DNA of 64,000 bases, from contig BSBK01003565.1 of assembly GCA_027943335.1 (NCBI GenBank), forward strand, positions 501,001-565,000, read 5' to 3'. This document shows, in pieces, positions 9,532 through 18,897 of the stretch. The DNA comes from Chamaecyparis obtusa (lineage: Eukaryota; Streptophyta; Pinopsida; Cupressales; Cupressaceae). The notes under the pieces were generated by a model. The model worked only from the letters and a program-made list of their open reading frames with translations. It did not search any database and was not told the origin of the DNA. The position numbers were made by a program, and so were the translations under genes. Position 1 is the first letter of the stretch, and each line of letters starts with the position of its first letter.

Positions 9532-11733
9532 CTATGAAAGGGTAGATGGAAAGGAAGGCAAGATCAACATCAACACACACTTTGAAGGGTGGCAAGAGGA
9601 TGGAGGAAATGTGAATGAAGGAATACGTGAAGGAATATGGCGAATGGATAGTAGAGGTTGTGGTTTAGGCGCATGGAATGGAAGAATATTTTTGGAGGGA
9701 GATGAAGTGGAAGCCTTTGGAAGCTTGAATGTCAACTTAACTTTTTGCTCAACACCAGACTCTTTCAAGAGAGACTTTGGAATCCATATAGCTATAGGCT
9801 TTTCATTTATTTTTGGTAATTTGGAGAGAATATCTTTAATGATGGATTTTGGAACCCATACTTGTCTTGTAGTTTTTTTCTTAGATATCTCTTTGGACTT
9901 TATGCTTCCATGTCTATTAGAGGAGACATGGTGATCTTTTTTTTTTGATGGATTCTTGTATTGCTTCTTTTTCTTGTATTGAACATTCAAGTTACTTCCA
10001 AAAGACTTGAGACTTGTGGAAGAAGGAGGATATGCCTGGTTTAGATGGGTGGGTGGATGAAAAGGATTCAAGGGTATGCATCTATGTTGATCTTGAGGAA
10101 AGATGGGAGATGGAGGGATGTAAGGACCCAAGATGGATGGTGAATTAGGAGAGTTAGGAGGGGAAAGTGAAGGGACATAAGGACCCAAGATGGAAGGAAG
10201 GCATGAATCCCTTAGTAGTGGTGGAGGAGATCCAAGGATGGACATGGAAGATATAAAAGGATAATCAATAAGTTCATCAACATCTATATGACAACCAAGG
10301 ATATCAGCATCTTTAGAGTGAGCATTAGAATTTTCAATAGAATCATGGACATCTTGAATATGAGCACCTTCTTTGATAGGATTGTTCAAAGCTTGTAAAG
10401 ACTTAGGAAGAGTAGAAAGTGGAAACGAACATGGAGTGGTAGAATAAAAAGATGGAAGACTTTGATCTTGACAAGGATCTTTGGATAGCATAAGCGCATA
10501 ATTTTTCTCTTGATTTTCAATAGGCTTAACATTGGAAGTAACAACACCATTTTTAACAACCTTAATGGAAGTATCATCTATGGAAAGTGCAAGTGTAGTA
10601 AGGTTATTTTGATTGTCAATAAGCTCAATAGTGTAAGTAGTAGCTTGATCTTGCTTAGGAGAAGACTTAAGACATGGTGGAATGCATGAAAAAGGGGGTA
10701 CAGGATCAAAAGAACCATGAAGCGGATAAGAGACATCGGGAAAAGGAGTGGATGACATGTAGGGTTCTTGATCTTGATCTTTCTTTATGTTCTTTTCTTT
10801 ATCATTTCTGGAGTCCTCTTGACATAGAGCCACTTCTAAGGACAAAGAAGCATGTTGGAATTGTATGGATGAATTTGGAAGAGATGGTGGAGGACTAGCT
10901 GAAGTAGGGATTATAGCATATGAAGGCTTAGGCTCTTTAGGTTTATCATTATTGAAAGTATTTTTAGCCAAGTGAAGGTTAGCTTGAGTTTCTTTAAGAG
11001 GTAGCCCTGGAGGATAACTATAGGGAACCGCATGAAAAGTATTAGGGCTTGTGTTGGATGAAGGTTCTGTGAAAGATTTGAAAGACTCGAAAGCTTTAGG
11101 AAATGTATGGGTATTGGAGGAAGTAGGGGATGGAAGGGAACCATCACAAGACAAAGGTCCAACATTAAAATGATCTTGCTTGAGAGTGTAATCTTTATTT
11201 TCAGCTTGAGGGTTCTTAGAGGTGAGATCCTTATAGTATTGACATTTCAAATCAGCACGGTACATTTTATATTCCTCAATAGAAGAAGATGTATCATCTA
11301 GATATTGTCCACAAAAGCCATCAAACTCTCTTTCAAAATTAGAATCATATGGATCACCATCACGATCTATCCAATGTGATGGCCCATTTGTAGTAAGTAG
11401 GAACACACGATGAGGAGGACTCTTAGGAACAGAGGGTTCATAGGTATCACTGTATTGTCTGTCGTCATAGTCATCATAGTCTCCAAAGCTGGATGTGTCA
11501 CTCTTCGTGGAAGAGGTATCATAAGGGTTGTCATGTTGCTCACATTTTATTTGGGGGCATGGTGATATGTACAAGTCTTTATCAAATGGAAAAGGACATA
11601 GAGTCTCCATGGAGAACTCCTTGGGTTCCTTCTCTTTTTTGAGTTTATCAAGTTTGACTTGCATAACATGTATCTTCTTCATCATACTTGCGATCAGAAT
11701 TTCTTCCTCATGTGTACTGATTCTTTGAGACAT
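9532..11733 (-). CDS. 733-residue ORF of element A: gag-like N-terminus fused to unknown protein
   Basis: An uninterrupted minus-strand frame runs from ATG 11733 to a stop at 9532, the longest intact ORF in the window. Residues 1-45 form a charged, probably coiled-coil segment ending in METLCPFPFDKDLYISPCP. This matches the gag leader of element B (MDSICPFPFDKIIRMPPFP). The capsid core and zinc knuckle found in B gag are absent. The rest is Ser/Pro/Asp-rich with an acidic stretch (SFGDYDDYDD, about residues 80-95). Near residues 640-680 are two related motifs, RQVWVPKSIIKDIL and IAIWIPKSLLKES, then a Pro/Ser-rich tail. I do not recognise the C-terminal 650 residues. It may be a trans-acting or packaging protein of a non-autonomous family; function is unknown. 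Its openness contrasts with the nonsense-riddled frames of B and F. Confidence 0.8.
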   Translation of the reverse strand: MSQRISTHEEEILIASMMKKIHVMQVKLDKLKKEKEPKEFSMETLCPFPFDKDLYISPCPQIKCEQHDNPYDTSSTKSDTSSFGDYDDYDDRQYSDTYEPSVPKSPPHRVFLLTTNGPSHWIDRDGDPYDSNFEREFDGFCGQYLDDTSSSIEEYKMYRADLKCQYYKDLTSKNPQAENKDYTLKQDHFNVGPLSCDGSLPSPTSSNTHTFPKAFESFKSFTEPSSNTSPNTFHAVPYSYPPGLPLKETQANLHLAKNTFNNDKPKEPKPSYAIIPTSASPPPSLPNSSIQFQHASLSLEVALCQEDSRNDKEKNIKKDQDQEPYMSSTPFPDVSYPLHGSFDPVPPFSCIPPCLKSSPKQDQATTYTIELIDNQNNLTTLALSIDDTSIKVVKNGVVTSNVKPIENQEKNYALMLSKDPCQDQSLPSFYSTTPCSFPLSTLPKSLQALNNPIKEGAHIQDVHDSIENSNAHSKDADILGCHIDVDELIDYPFISSMSILGSPPPLLRDSCLPSILGPYVPSLSPPNSPNSPSILGPYIPPSPIFPQDQHRCIPLNPFHPPTHLNQAYPPSSTSLKSFGSNLNVQYKKKKQYKNPSKKKDHHVSSNRHGSIKSKEISKKKTTRQVWVPKSIIKDILSKLPKINEKPIAIWIPKSLLKESGVEQKVKLTFKLPKASTSSPSKNILPFHAPKPQPLLSIRHIPSRIPSFTFPPSSCHPSKCVLMLILPSFPSTLS

Positions 11734-11864
11734 GTGTACTAATTCTCAATAGTTACTGCTCTATTTTTGACACAGAGATTTGTATGATAGATTCTGGAAA
11801 TAGGTTGAAAAAGCTAAATATCTAGCAATTTTGACAACTTTCAAAAATTTTCCAAACGACACTC

Positions 11865-12160
11865 TGCAGACTCGTACGACAGTGGGTATGCTGTGAAACG
11901 ATAGTTGCAAAACTTGTACAATAATTGCAAGCAAGATTTTGACTCTTAGAATTTTTTGGCATCAAAACTCGTACAACACTGGGTTGGTTATCATACGACA
12001 GTTGAAAATCTCATACGACAGCTGGGTAGCAATGAAACGACAGTTGAAAATCTCATACGACAGTTGCATGGAAACTCGTAGGACACTAGGTACTCAATCA
12101 TACGATAGATGGGTTGTAATGAAATGACACTTGATGGAAACTCATATGACTTTCTGACCT
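11865..12160. repeat. Degenerate short repeats, core CATACGACAGTTG
   Basis: About ten scattered units variously read ACTCGTACGACA, TCATACGACAGTTG, GAAACGACAGTTGAAAATC and CATACGATAGATGGG. They alternate with GGGTAGCAATG/GGGTTGTAATG. The arrangement is an irregular tandem of about 25-40 bp. It is close upstream of the ORF start on the element's strand. Confidence 0.75.
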
Positions 12161-12899
12161 CCTGAGATGACTTTTGACTCCAAAAAGGATTTTACTTCAG
12201 ATTTTGCAAATTTTGAGTTTTCAGATTTGAATTGTTTACAAATTTCAGTGTCCAGATTTGAGGATTGTAATAGATTTGTTCATTTTCAATAACCAGATAG
12301 ATAAAAAAGCATGCAAAATAGCAAGCACGTGATTTCAAGCATGTCTGAAAATAATGAATAAGGGAAAAAGCAACCTTGCACATGAACAATAAAGTGATTT
12401 ATTCGTTCTAATCCTCAGAAGCACTAATTGTGTATGTTCCAAAAATGTTTTGCAATAACGCACATATACCCTATAAAATGAAAATTTGGCCTCACTAGGG
12501 TTTTTAGTAATGGTTTGACTCTACAACTTTTATGATCCAAAGGGGTGAACTCCAATCCCAATGCACCAGGGTTTTGACACAGTCCAAGAACTTAATCTTC
12601 AGGAGCTACTAGGGAGATCTGACAACCCAACAATGAACCATACCTGTGGAGATTTCTTCCACAAGGACATTTATATAGCGACTGTCACTACCACGATGAA
12701 AATGGCTATTACCGCTTGAGGTTTCATCAACATAGTTTTCCCTATGAAGGGATTGTCTACTATGATTAACCCTCTCTAAAGGTGATTCACAGTATGATAC
12801 CACAAGGGGACTTGGCTCCAGATCCAAGGTTTTGATACCTCTTCACTTTTAACCCAAACAAAGCAAGCAGATTAATCTGACAGGCTAAGAAAAAGTTTG

Positions 12900-13104
12900 T
12901 CTCACCAAGGTCTATGATATCAACCCCACATGATCTATCAACCCCTCTAGAGAGAGAATGTATCAATCAATAAGGGAAGATGCACTAACCAATTTTGATT
13001 CACCAAAGCTTGTGATGTCTACCCCACGTGATCTATCAACCTCTCTTGGGAGAGAATGTATCGATCAATAAGAGAAGACGCACTAACCAAGTTGAATGTG
13101 AAAC
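12900..13104. repeat. Tandem duplication of about 105 bp in element A leader
   Basis: Two consecutive copies share CACCAAGGTCTATGATATCA / CACCAAAGCTTGTGATGTCT, then CCCCACATGATCTATCAACC with a CACGTG variant in the second copy. They continue through GAGAGAATGTATC, ATCAATAAG and GACGCACTAACCAA. The identity is high enough to align by eye over the full unit. Confidence 0.85.
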
Positions 13105-14496
13105 GCACTAAGTATCCTCCCTACCTACAAGGATTCTATCATCAAGAAGGATTTTTCTAGGAATCCAATCTCTCAAGAATCACGAATAATGTTCATAGGG
13201 CCTAATTACTATGTGAGCACAGATGTATGTTTCCAAAAGCAAATCTACCAAAAGTACCCAAAAAGTAGAAAGAGGAACACTTAACGCTTAAAGAAAATAT
13301 GAGATGAGTCCAAAAGGTGGAACACTTAACACCTCACACAAGCTAAAAATGAGTCCCCAACTTAGAAAAAAAGTGAGTTCCTAAAAGCACAAAAGGGTTG
13401 CCAAGTGGAACACTTAACGCTTCTGTCCTGTTGACCCCTACCCTTTATGGCGCTGAGATTGCAACCACGGGATGGAATGAGGGGCCGGAAGATTAGCGAG
13501 TCTAATAACCCAAGATAGAAATCAAGATCAATCACAAGTAATCTAAGACTGCTAATAAATCCTTAAGGGGTCACAACCTAGTATCAATTATGCAAGTGTG
13601 TAGAAATAGACAAAAGCATGAAAAGATGCACACAAGCGAGACACATAAGAGATTTATTTTAAGTCCAAATTGAAATGTTATTAGATGAAGGAGAATACTT
13701 GGGATCCTTGCAACATTCTTAGTAAATTTTACCTAATTTTTAGCAATTCTCGTTGAGCTTTTTCATGCAAGCAAGTGACGAACTCTCCAACAAGAAAACA
13801 AGCAAACAAGATATGCAAAATATATTCAACTTATGAAAACCATAGGGTTAGCTCTAAAAATCAATTGTTATCAGCAATAATAACCAGAAATTAACCCAAA
13901 TGACAACTCATATCATTCATTGAACCATGTAAAAAAATAAGTGCATACCCATCACAAAACTTTATTTTTTTTGCTGCATTTGACCTAGTCAACAAGATCT
14001 AATTTTTTTGATATGATTTTGGCCACAAAAATAGAAATTAAAAATAGAGACCCCTACTAAAAAATAGAGAGCTTTCCAAAAATGTAAAAATTTTAGAAAA
14101 ATCTCTTCATTTGTGCCCTAGAGACCTATTTTATCAAAATAGACTAGTTTTTGTAAATTGACTATTTGAGTTATTATATTGCATCCAAATTTAAAATGAA
14201 AAGAATGGACCCCATATAGAATTTAAAGAGATTTATAAAAATATAAAAATTTCCAAAAAATATGTTGATTTGCGTCAGATATTAATTTTTTCTGGAATTT
14301 CAAGAAAAAATTATTAAAAATTTAAAACATCTCAGAAAATTCTAAATTTTTTACTGTACCTTCTTTGGTATGTTTCCAACTTGCAAAATTTTTTTTAGAG
14401 AAAAAATACAAGCCATTTGAGAGATAAAATTAAATGTTTGAAACTTTAGGGTTTTAGCTCCCTAAAAAAATCAAAACTAGCATGTAATGGTGGGTT

Positions 14497-14514
14497 GCCC
14501 CATGGTGGGCGCCA
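14497..14514 (-). other. Element A primer-binding site (tRNA-Lys type)
   Basis: On the minus strand this reads TGGCGCCCACCATGGGGC, four to six bases inside the 5' LTR. The plus-strand GCCCCATGGTGGGCGCCA matches the 3' end of plant tRNA-Lys(CTT) as I remember it, with one mismatch (T for C). The remembered tRNA 3' end is the only external datum. Confidence 0.85.
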
Positions 14515-14518
14515 GAAA

Positions 14519-15780
14519 TATGTGTGTGAATTTTTTACCTGATTTGTAGACACAAAACTTTAGTAAAACATTAGAAGGTAGCAAAAATCAAAATCGTGCA
14601 AAATTGAAATCTAATTTAACCAAGCGATTGACTGCCTTCTAGTAGGTGCGAGATTAATGTTCTCAGATTGCTATCGAGATCAGTGAACTAGATGACACCT
14701 AAATGAAGGATTTGAATGCCAAACTGATATGAAATATGAATGCAATTAATCTATTTTTTTTGGGGTATTTTCTATGCAATAAGAATGATAAAAACTTGAT
14801 ATGAAATCTAATCTATATGAAATTGATATGCTAAAATGATCTAACAATGATATGAAAAAGAATCTAAATGAATGTAAAAAAAACAAATTGATCTCACAAT
14901 AGCCTTGATTCGCAATAAGCTTTGATTCTCCAAATTCCAATTCTCCAACGTGATTGTGCAAAAATATGAGATTCTGTGGATTTTAGAGATGAATTATGAA
15001 GAGCTGAGCTTTGTTTTTATAGAAATCTAGGGCTTTGGAGGTGTATGAGAAAAAGCCATAAATCACTCAAATAACTCAGGTTGATTTTTGAGTTATTTTT
15101 AAATAAAGACAATTAAGTCACAAAAATCATGCAAAAGCACAGTTCAACTCGAATTAGAAGTTTAGATCAACTTTAAAACTCAAAAAGATGTTGAGTTTCA
15201 AAAAGCTAACAACTTGCATTGATTTTCCAATTTTGAGTTTAACTGGTCCTTTTATGTGCACATGGATAATTATGATTTAATAAATAAATAAAGTGATTTA
15301 TTCTCAACTTAACTGATTTTTGAAATAAAATAATTAATTTATGGGTTAATTAATTATTTTATCAAACTTTTATTAAAAACTATATTATTAAATAATGACA
15401 ACTTGCTTTAATTAATTAAATAAGAATTTAATCAATTATTCATAGGATATTGGATTTATTGTCAAAATTAAATAATACAATTAATAATAGATAGAATTAA
15501 ATTTAATTACACAATTAAGTGGCAAGATATTAAATCTAATTAATAAATATGAAAATATTCAATTAATCAAACTTAGGATAAATGTGATTTATCACCAAAT
15601 AATCATTAAATTAAAGATAATTAAGATAACTAGGAATATTCCCTGATGCAGAATTTAAGATAATCAATTATGATTCGATGATGTTTAGATGTGCCTTAGG
15701 TTAGGACTTTGATGTTGATTTCGTTCGAATTGTTGATATAGAAGGTTAATGAACATATAGCCCATATTTGGGGTATTACA
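14519..15780 (-). repeat. Element A 5' LTR (right copy)
   Basis: It aligns to 4409-5620 throughout, with an extra 50 bp at 14751-14800. The terminal TG appears as TA at 14519, judged from the conserved GAAA spacer seen in element B and from the TG-repeat count of the left copy. The other end, TATTACA, abuts ATTAA. On the element's strand this is the promoter-bearing LTR. Confidence 0.92.
15015..15021 (-). promoter_or_regulatory. Putative TATA box of element A 5' LTR
   Basis: The minus strand reads TTTCTATAAAAACAAAG about 760 bases from the U3 end, a good TATA-box match that would start transcription near 14985 toward the primer site. It is inferred from sequence only. Confidence 0.5.
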
Positions 15781-16190
15781 ATTAATACCCTTTTCTTGGG
15801 AACAAGATGTTATTAACACCCTCTTCCTAGACATTTTGGCTCAAATTTGAACCGGTGGCCAATCTCAGTGTTTGGGTGGGGATTTTGATTTACAACTGAC
15901 CTTCTTGAGTTTTAGCCCCTATAATATTGTGAGAGGTATATAAACACCATATATCTCCTCATTTTGGTATCTATTATTATCCACCCATAATCATGATCAA
16001 GCATTCATAATTAAGCTATCAAGTGCAAGGAAGTAAATCAAGTTCAAGAGCTATCAATCGGCTATGTCTAATCATTCAATATCCAATATTGTTATCAAGC
16101 TTTCAATGCATTCTCTCCATATATATAGCTTATTTACCCCATTGGAGGCCAAGAAAAGGAGTTTTCTATGAAGGAAGGAGATATATATTC
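15781..16190 (+). repeat. 3' LTR of element G, part 2 of 3
   Basis: This follows the second ATTAA target copy and is continuous in sense with the fragment ending at 4408. It contains a plus-strand TATA box and ends in TATTC, the target site of element B. Sandwiched between two complete elements, it is host-element sequence rather than part of either. Confidence 0.7.
15937..15944 (+). promoter_or_regulatory. Putative TATA box of element G LTR
   Basis: TATATAAA in GAGAGGTATATAAACACC, on the plus strand, matches the orientation given by the G polypurine tract. It would lie mid-LTR once A and B are removed. Confidence 0.55.
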
Positions 16191-17216
16191 TGTATATAGT
16201 TGAATGTAGACCTCTAATCCAACCACACACACAACATAGTCATTTCTCACAAATCGAATTTTGAAAATGAGTATGAATTACTCAATTAGAAAATTCATGG
16301 TGAATTGACCTGTTGCCTCCTAATTAATCGAGGTGTTTGAATTAATCTTAGATTGGAGAGCCAACAACCATAAGACCGAGTTAATATGGAGGATTTGAAA
16401 ATTAGAAAGATGAGTAAAATGAGATTAATCTAAGATGAATGTGCAATTGTAATCTAGAATAAAGATGCAATTTTAAGCTAAGAACTTGGAAGGAAATATG
16501 ATATTGTAGATTTAATCTAAGAGCTTGAAAAGAAACATGAGAATTAATCTAATAGAAAATAAGCAAATTACTCTACTATGAAAGTCCAATTAACACTAAA
16601 TGAGAATTAAGATAATAATGCAATAAAGCTTGAAAATATGAAGATAATTGAGACTAAAATTGACTATAGTTTATGTGCTCTCACAATTGCCTTTTTTTTG
16701 AATGAGGAAGAAGGTTCATTATATAGACAAGCTCGGGGAGGGAATGAAGAGGTTCTTGAAATGAAACGGTTGACTCTTCATTCCCAATTGAGAAAAATAT
16801 TGAAAGATTTATTTAATTAAGAGAATGAATTATTGCCACATATGGGTGACCTTTCGAGTAATTTGAATTATTAAATTCAAATAAGGAGGTGTCCATTCAA
16901 ATAACTAAATAAGATTAATTCCTTTATGTGTATTAGCTAAAGGGGGTGGATTTTTAATTTAATTTAAAGCACTTAGGACTTTCGAATTAAATCAATTTAT
17001 CATAGGGATTATTTAGCTAATAAAGTCAAATACTTAAGAATTAATTATAGTGTGAGATTAATGCAAATTAGGGTTTTTGCAATTGACATCAAGTCAAAAT
17101 AAAGTTAGGTAGGAGAGAGAAAATTGCCTAGTAAAATAGGACTTTGAAGATGTGAAATTGAAGAAAATGCACCAAAATTGATTGAAATTATTAGGTGCCA
17201 ATTTTGGGGTATTACA
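16191..17216 (-). repeat. Element B 3' LTR (left copy)
   Basis: It runs TGTATATAGTTG...GGGGTATTACA on the plus strand and aligns end to end with 33267-34292. It shares its terminal GGGGTATTACA with the element A LTR. A TATA-like TATATAA on the minus strand is at 16719-16725. The ORF near 16638 that appears in both copies is LTR sequence, not a gene. Confidence 0.95.
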
Positions 17217-17230
17217 TTTGCCCCTCTTTG
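17217..17230 (-). other. Element B polypurine tract
   Basis: Minus strand CAAAGAGGGGCAAA directly precedes the LTR start TGTAATACC, the same core as element A. Confidence 0.88.
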
Positions 17231-18265
17231 AATTGATGTGCAAGCAGTGCGTTGATTCAAAGAATAGTTTGATGCAACAGATGAGATTTTAGGATTATCC
17301 CCAAAATGAAGCTTAACCCTTGGACGTCAAGGTTAGGATGCCAAGACACCGAAATAGATCGAATTGCAGAACCACCTCCAGAACGAGGCATGATTCTCCG
17401 AAGTCTAAGTTAGATTGTGAAGAAAATAGTCTAATGACAACTTGAGAAGAGATCGGAATTGGGGTTAGATTGCCCAAATGCCCATTGATGACAAATGTAG
17501 ATTTAGGACTAATCTCCAGAATCAGGGTTAGATTTCCCCAATACGAAGCTTAGCCCTCCGAGACTCGGGTTAGATTGCCTAGATAATGGTCCAAAAGAGA
17601 TTTCAAGATCCATCTCCAGAATGAAGCTTGACTCCCAGGAATTAGGGTTAGATTGCCCCAATACCTAAAAGATTTTGAGAACCATCTCTAGAATGAAGCT
17701 TGATCCTCGAGGATCTAAGTTAGATTGCTCAGATACCTAAAAGATTGATGACCATATGCAAGGCACAAAAATGCCCCTAGTGAAGAGATGCCCCAAGTGG
17801 CGAGGACTTTGATTTAGACAAGATTCAAATGATGCAATCATCTTGCCCCCTCGGGAGTGAAATCAAAATATGACATATCAGAAGGATGATTGACAATAAG
17901 AGTTTGTAGAGTAGAAGCAATCAGACTAGATTCAAGAAGCTGCAGAAGCAATTTGGAGTGATCAGGAGGTCTTGTTGATCAAGTTTGACCATGGTTGACC
18001 AAGTTTGACTAGAGTTGACTTTGATGAAAACATGAAGATCTTGAGAAAAAGATAAGGAGATGAGAGTCTGGCAAGAAAATGATGCCAGAAGGTTGACCGC
18101 ACAAGCGTTTGATCCCAAAGGGTTATAGAATTTAAAATGCAATTTCAAGCTATCTAGAGATTTTAAATTTTGATTTCAATCCTGAAAATGGATTTAGAGC
18201 AGTTGATTTAGCCAAGGGTGCAATTTTTGCACAAAACAAAGCACTTTGAAAATTAGGTCAAAAAG
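17231..18265. repeat. Element B 3' region with degenerate tandem repeats
   Basis: No protein-like frame. Between about 17290 and 17760 a unit of roughly 60-75 bases recurs five to six times with drift. It contains GAATGAAGCTTGA, CTCGAGGATCTAAGTTAGA or GGGTTAGATTGCCC, ATACCTAAAAGAT and AACCATCTC. After it come GTTGACCAAGTTTGAC motifs (17985-18020) that also occur in element A at 6359. Confidence 0.65.
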
Positions 18266-18275
18266 CTATATAAGG
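18266..18275 (+). promoter_or_regulatory. Putative TATA box of the antisense PMD unit
   Basis: CTATATAAGG lies on the plus strand, opposite to the element, about 630 bases before the recognisable PMD coding part. Downstream GA-rich text (GAGAGAGAGAATGAAGG near 18337) looks like a plant 5' untranslated region. It suggests the PMD gene had its own promoter. Confidence 0.5.
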
Positions 18276-18897
18276 CTCGGAGGGGTCCTTCTCAATTCAT
18301 TATTCACTTTTGTCTTCTTGTGGATTTGAGCTCTGAGAGAGAGAATGAAGGGCCTTCTAGTGCATATACATTGATTTGAGGACTCGTGATGACACGCCCG
18401 ACCACCAGAGTATGATGTACTTGTGAGTAGTCGATAATCCTCCTTGCATTTCAATTTGTACTACTTTCCAAGTTGATTTAGGCTAGATTTGACAACTTTT
18501 AGGTCATGTTCTTCCAATCTCTCATGAGGAAACAATTTCCTCACACCCGCCAAGGTCACCTCTTACTTGAGGAAACGGTTTCCTCACGTAGCCTAGGGCT
18601 TCCTCACTCGAGGGCTGTCTGTAGTCTCGTGCAAAGTTCTAGCCTGTGTCGTGCAAAATTTCTCACGCTCGCGCAGGAGAAGGTCCTATCTCATGTGAGG
18701 GAACAGTTACTTCACGTGAAAAGCTACTACAGTGTTGTAAAAAACTTTGCCAAAATTTATCAAATTTTCATGAAATCAGCCAAGTAGAGTGTCACAGAGT
18801 CATGTCTAGGATAGATGCTTTGCTGTATTTATTGTTGTTGTTGTTTTGAAAACCATCATATTGAGATACTGATCCAATGTCATCACTTGCTTTGTAG
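18276..18897 (+). other. Leader and possible first intron of the PMD unit
   Basis: Between the TATA box and the PMD frame there is no clear coding exon. A cluster of TTTCCTCACG and CATGAGGAAAC motifs at 18520-18725 gives a short open frame (18506-18787) of low credibility. From about 18820 the text is T-rich (TTTATTGTTGTTGTTGTTTTG) and ends at CACTTGCTTTGTAG|GTTGAC, which looks like a plant 3' splice site at 18896-18897. The donor was not identified. Confidence 0.45.

Larger units (their letters stand above)
11734..14496 (-). other. Element A 5' leader (untranslated)
   Basis: A 2.8-kb stretch lies between the primer-binding site and the start of the 733-residue ORF, with no protein-like frame. 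It contains a cluster of CATACGACAGTTG-type short repeats next to the ORF and a duplicated block of about 100 bp near 12902. Phrases such as GGAACACTTAACGCTT recur between 13260 and 13430. The stretch nearest the primer site (13920-14490) is very AT-rich. Element B has a leader of similar length (31055-33244) with analogous but different repeats. Confidence 0.65.
4409..15780 (-). mobile_element. Element A: non-autonomous Ty3/gypsy (Tat-type) retrotransposon
   Basis: The 11,372-bp element has two related LTRs (4409-5620 and 14519-15780) and a perfect 5-bp target duplication ATTAA (4404-4408, 15781-15785). A tRNA-Lys-type primer site lies inside the right LTR and a polypurine tract inside the left LTR, so it reads right to left on the minus strand. 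Content in reading order: leader with short repeats, one intact 733-residue ORF with a gag-like N-terminus, an integrase C-terminal scrap with a coding minisatellite, and a 3' region. No protease, RT or RNase H was seen, so it must use proteins from a partner. Element B shares its primer site, polypurine tract, gag N-terminal motif and integrase C-terminus, and relatives of B are the obvious candidates. By eye the LTR copies differ by a few percent. Confidence 0.93.

Noticed and set aside
14497..14514. tRNA-Lys-like sequence as a tRNA gene
   Set aside because: Only the last 18 bases of the tRNA are present, next to an LTR. It is a primer-binding site. The same holds for 33245-33262 and 60193-60210.
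16638..16820. Short plus-strand ORF conserved at 16638-16820 and 33714-33896
   Set aside because: Both copies lie inside the LTRs of B on the antisense strand; conservation reflects LTR identity, not coding selection.
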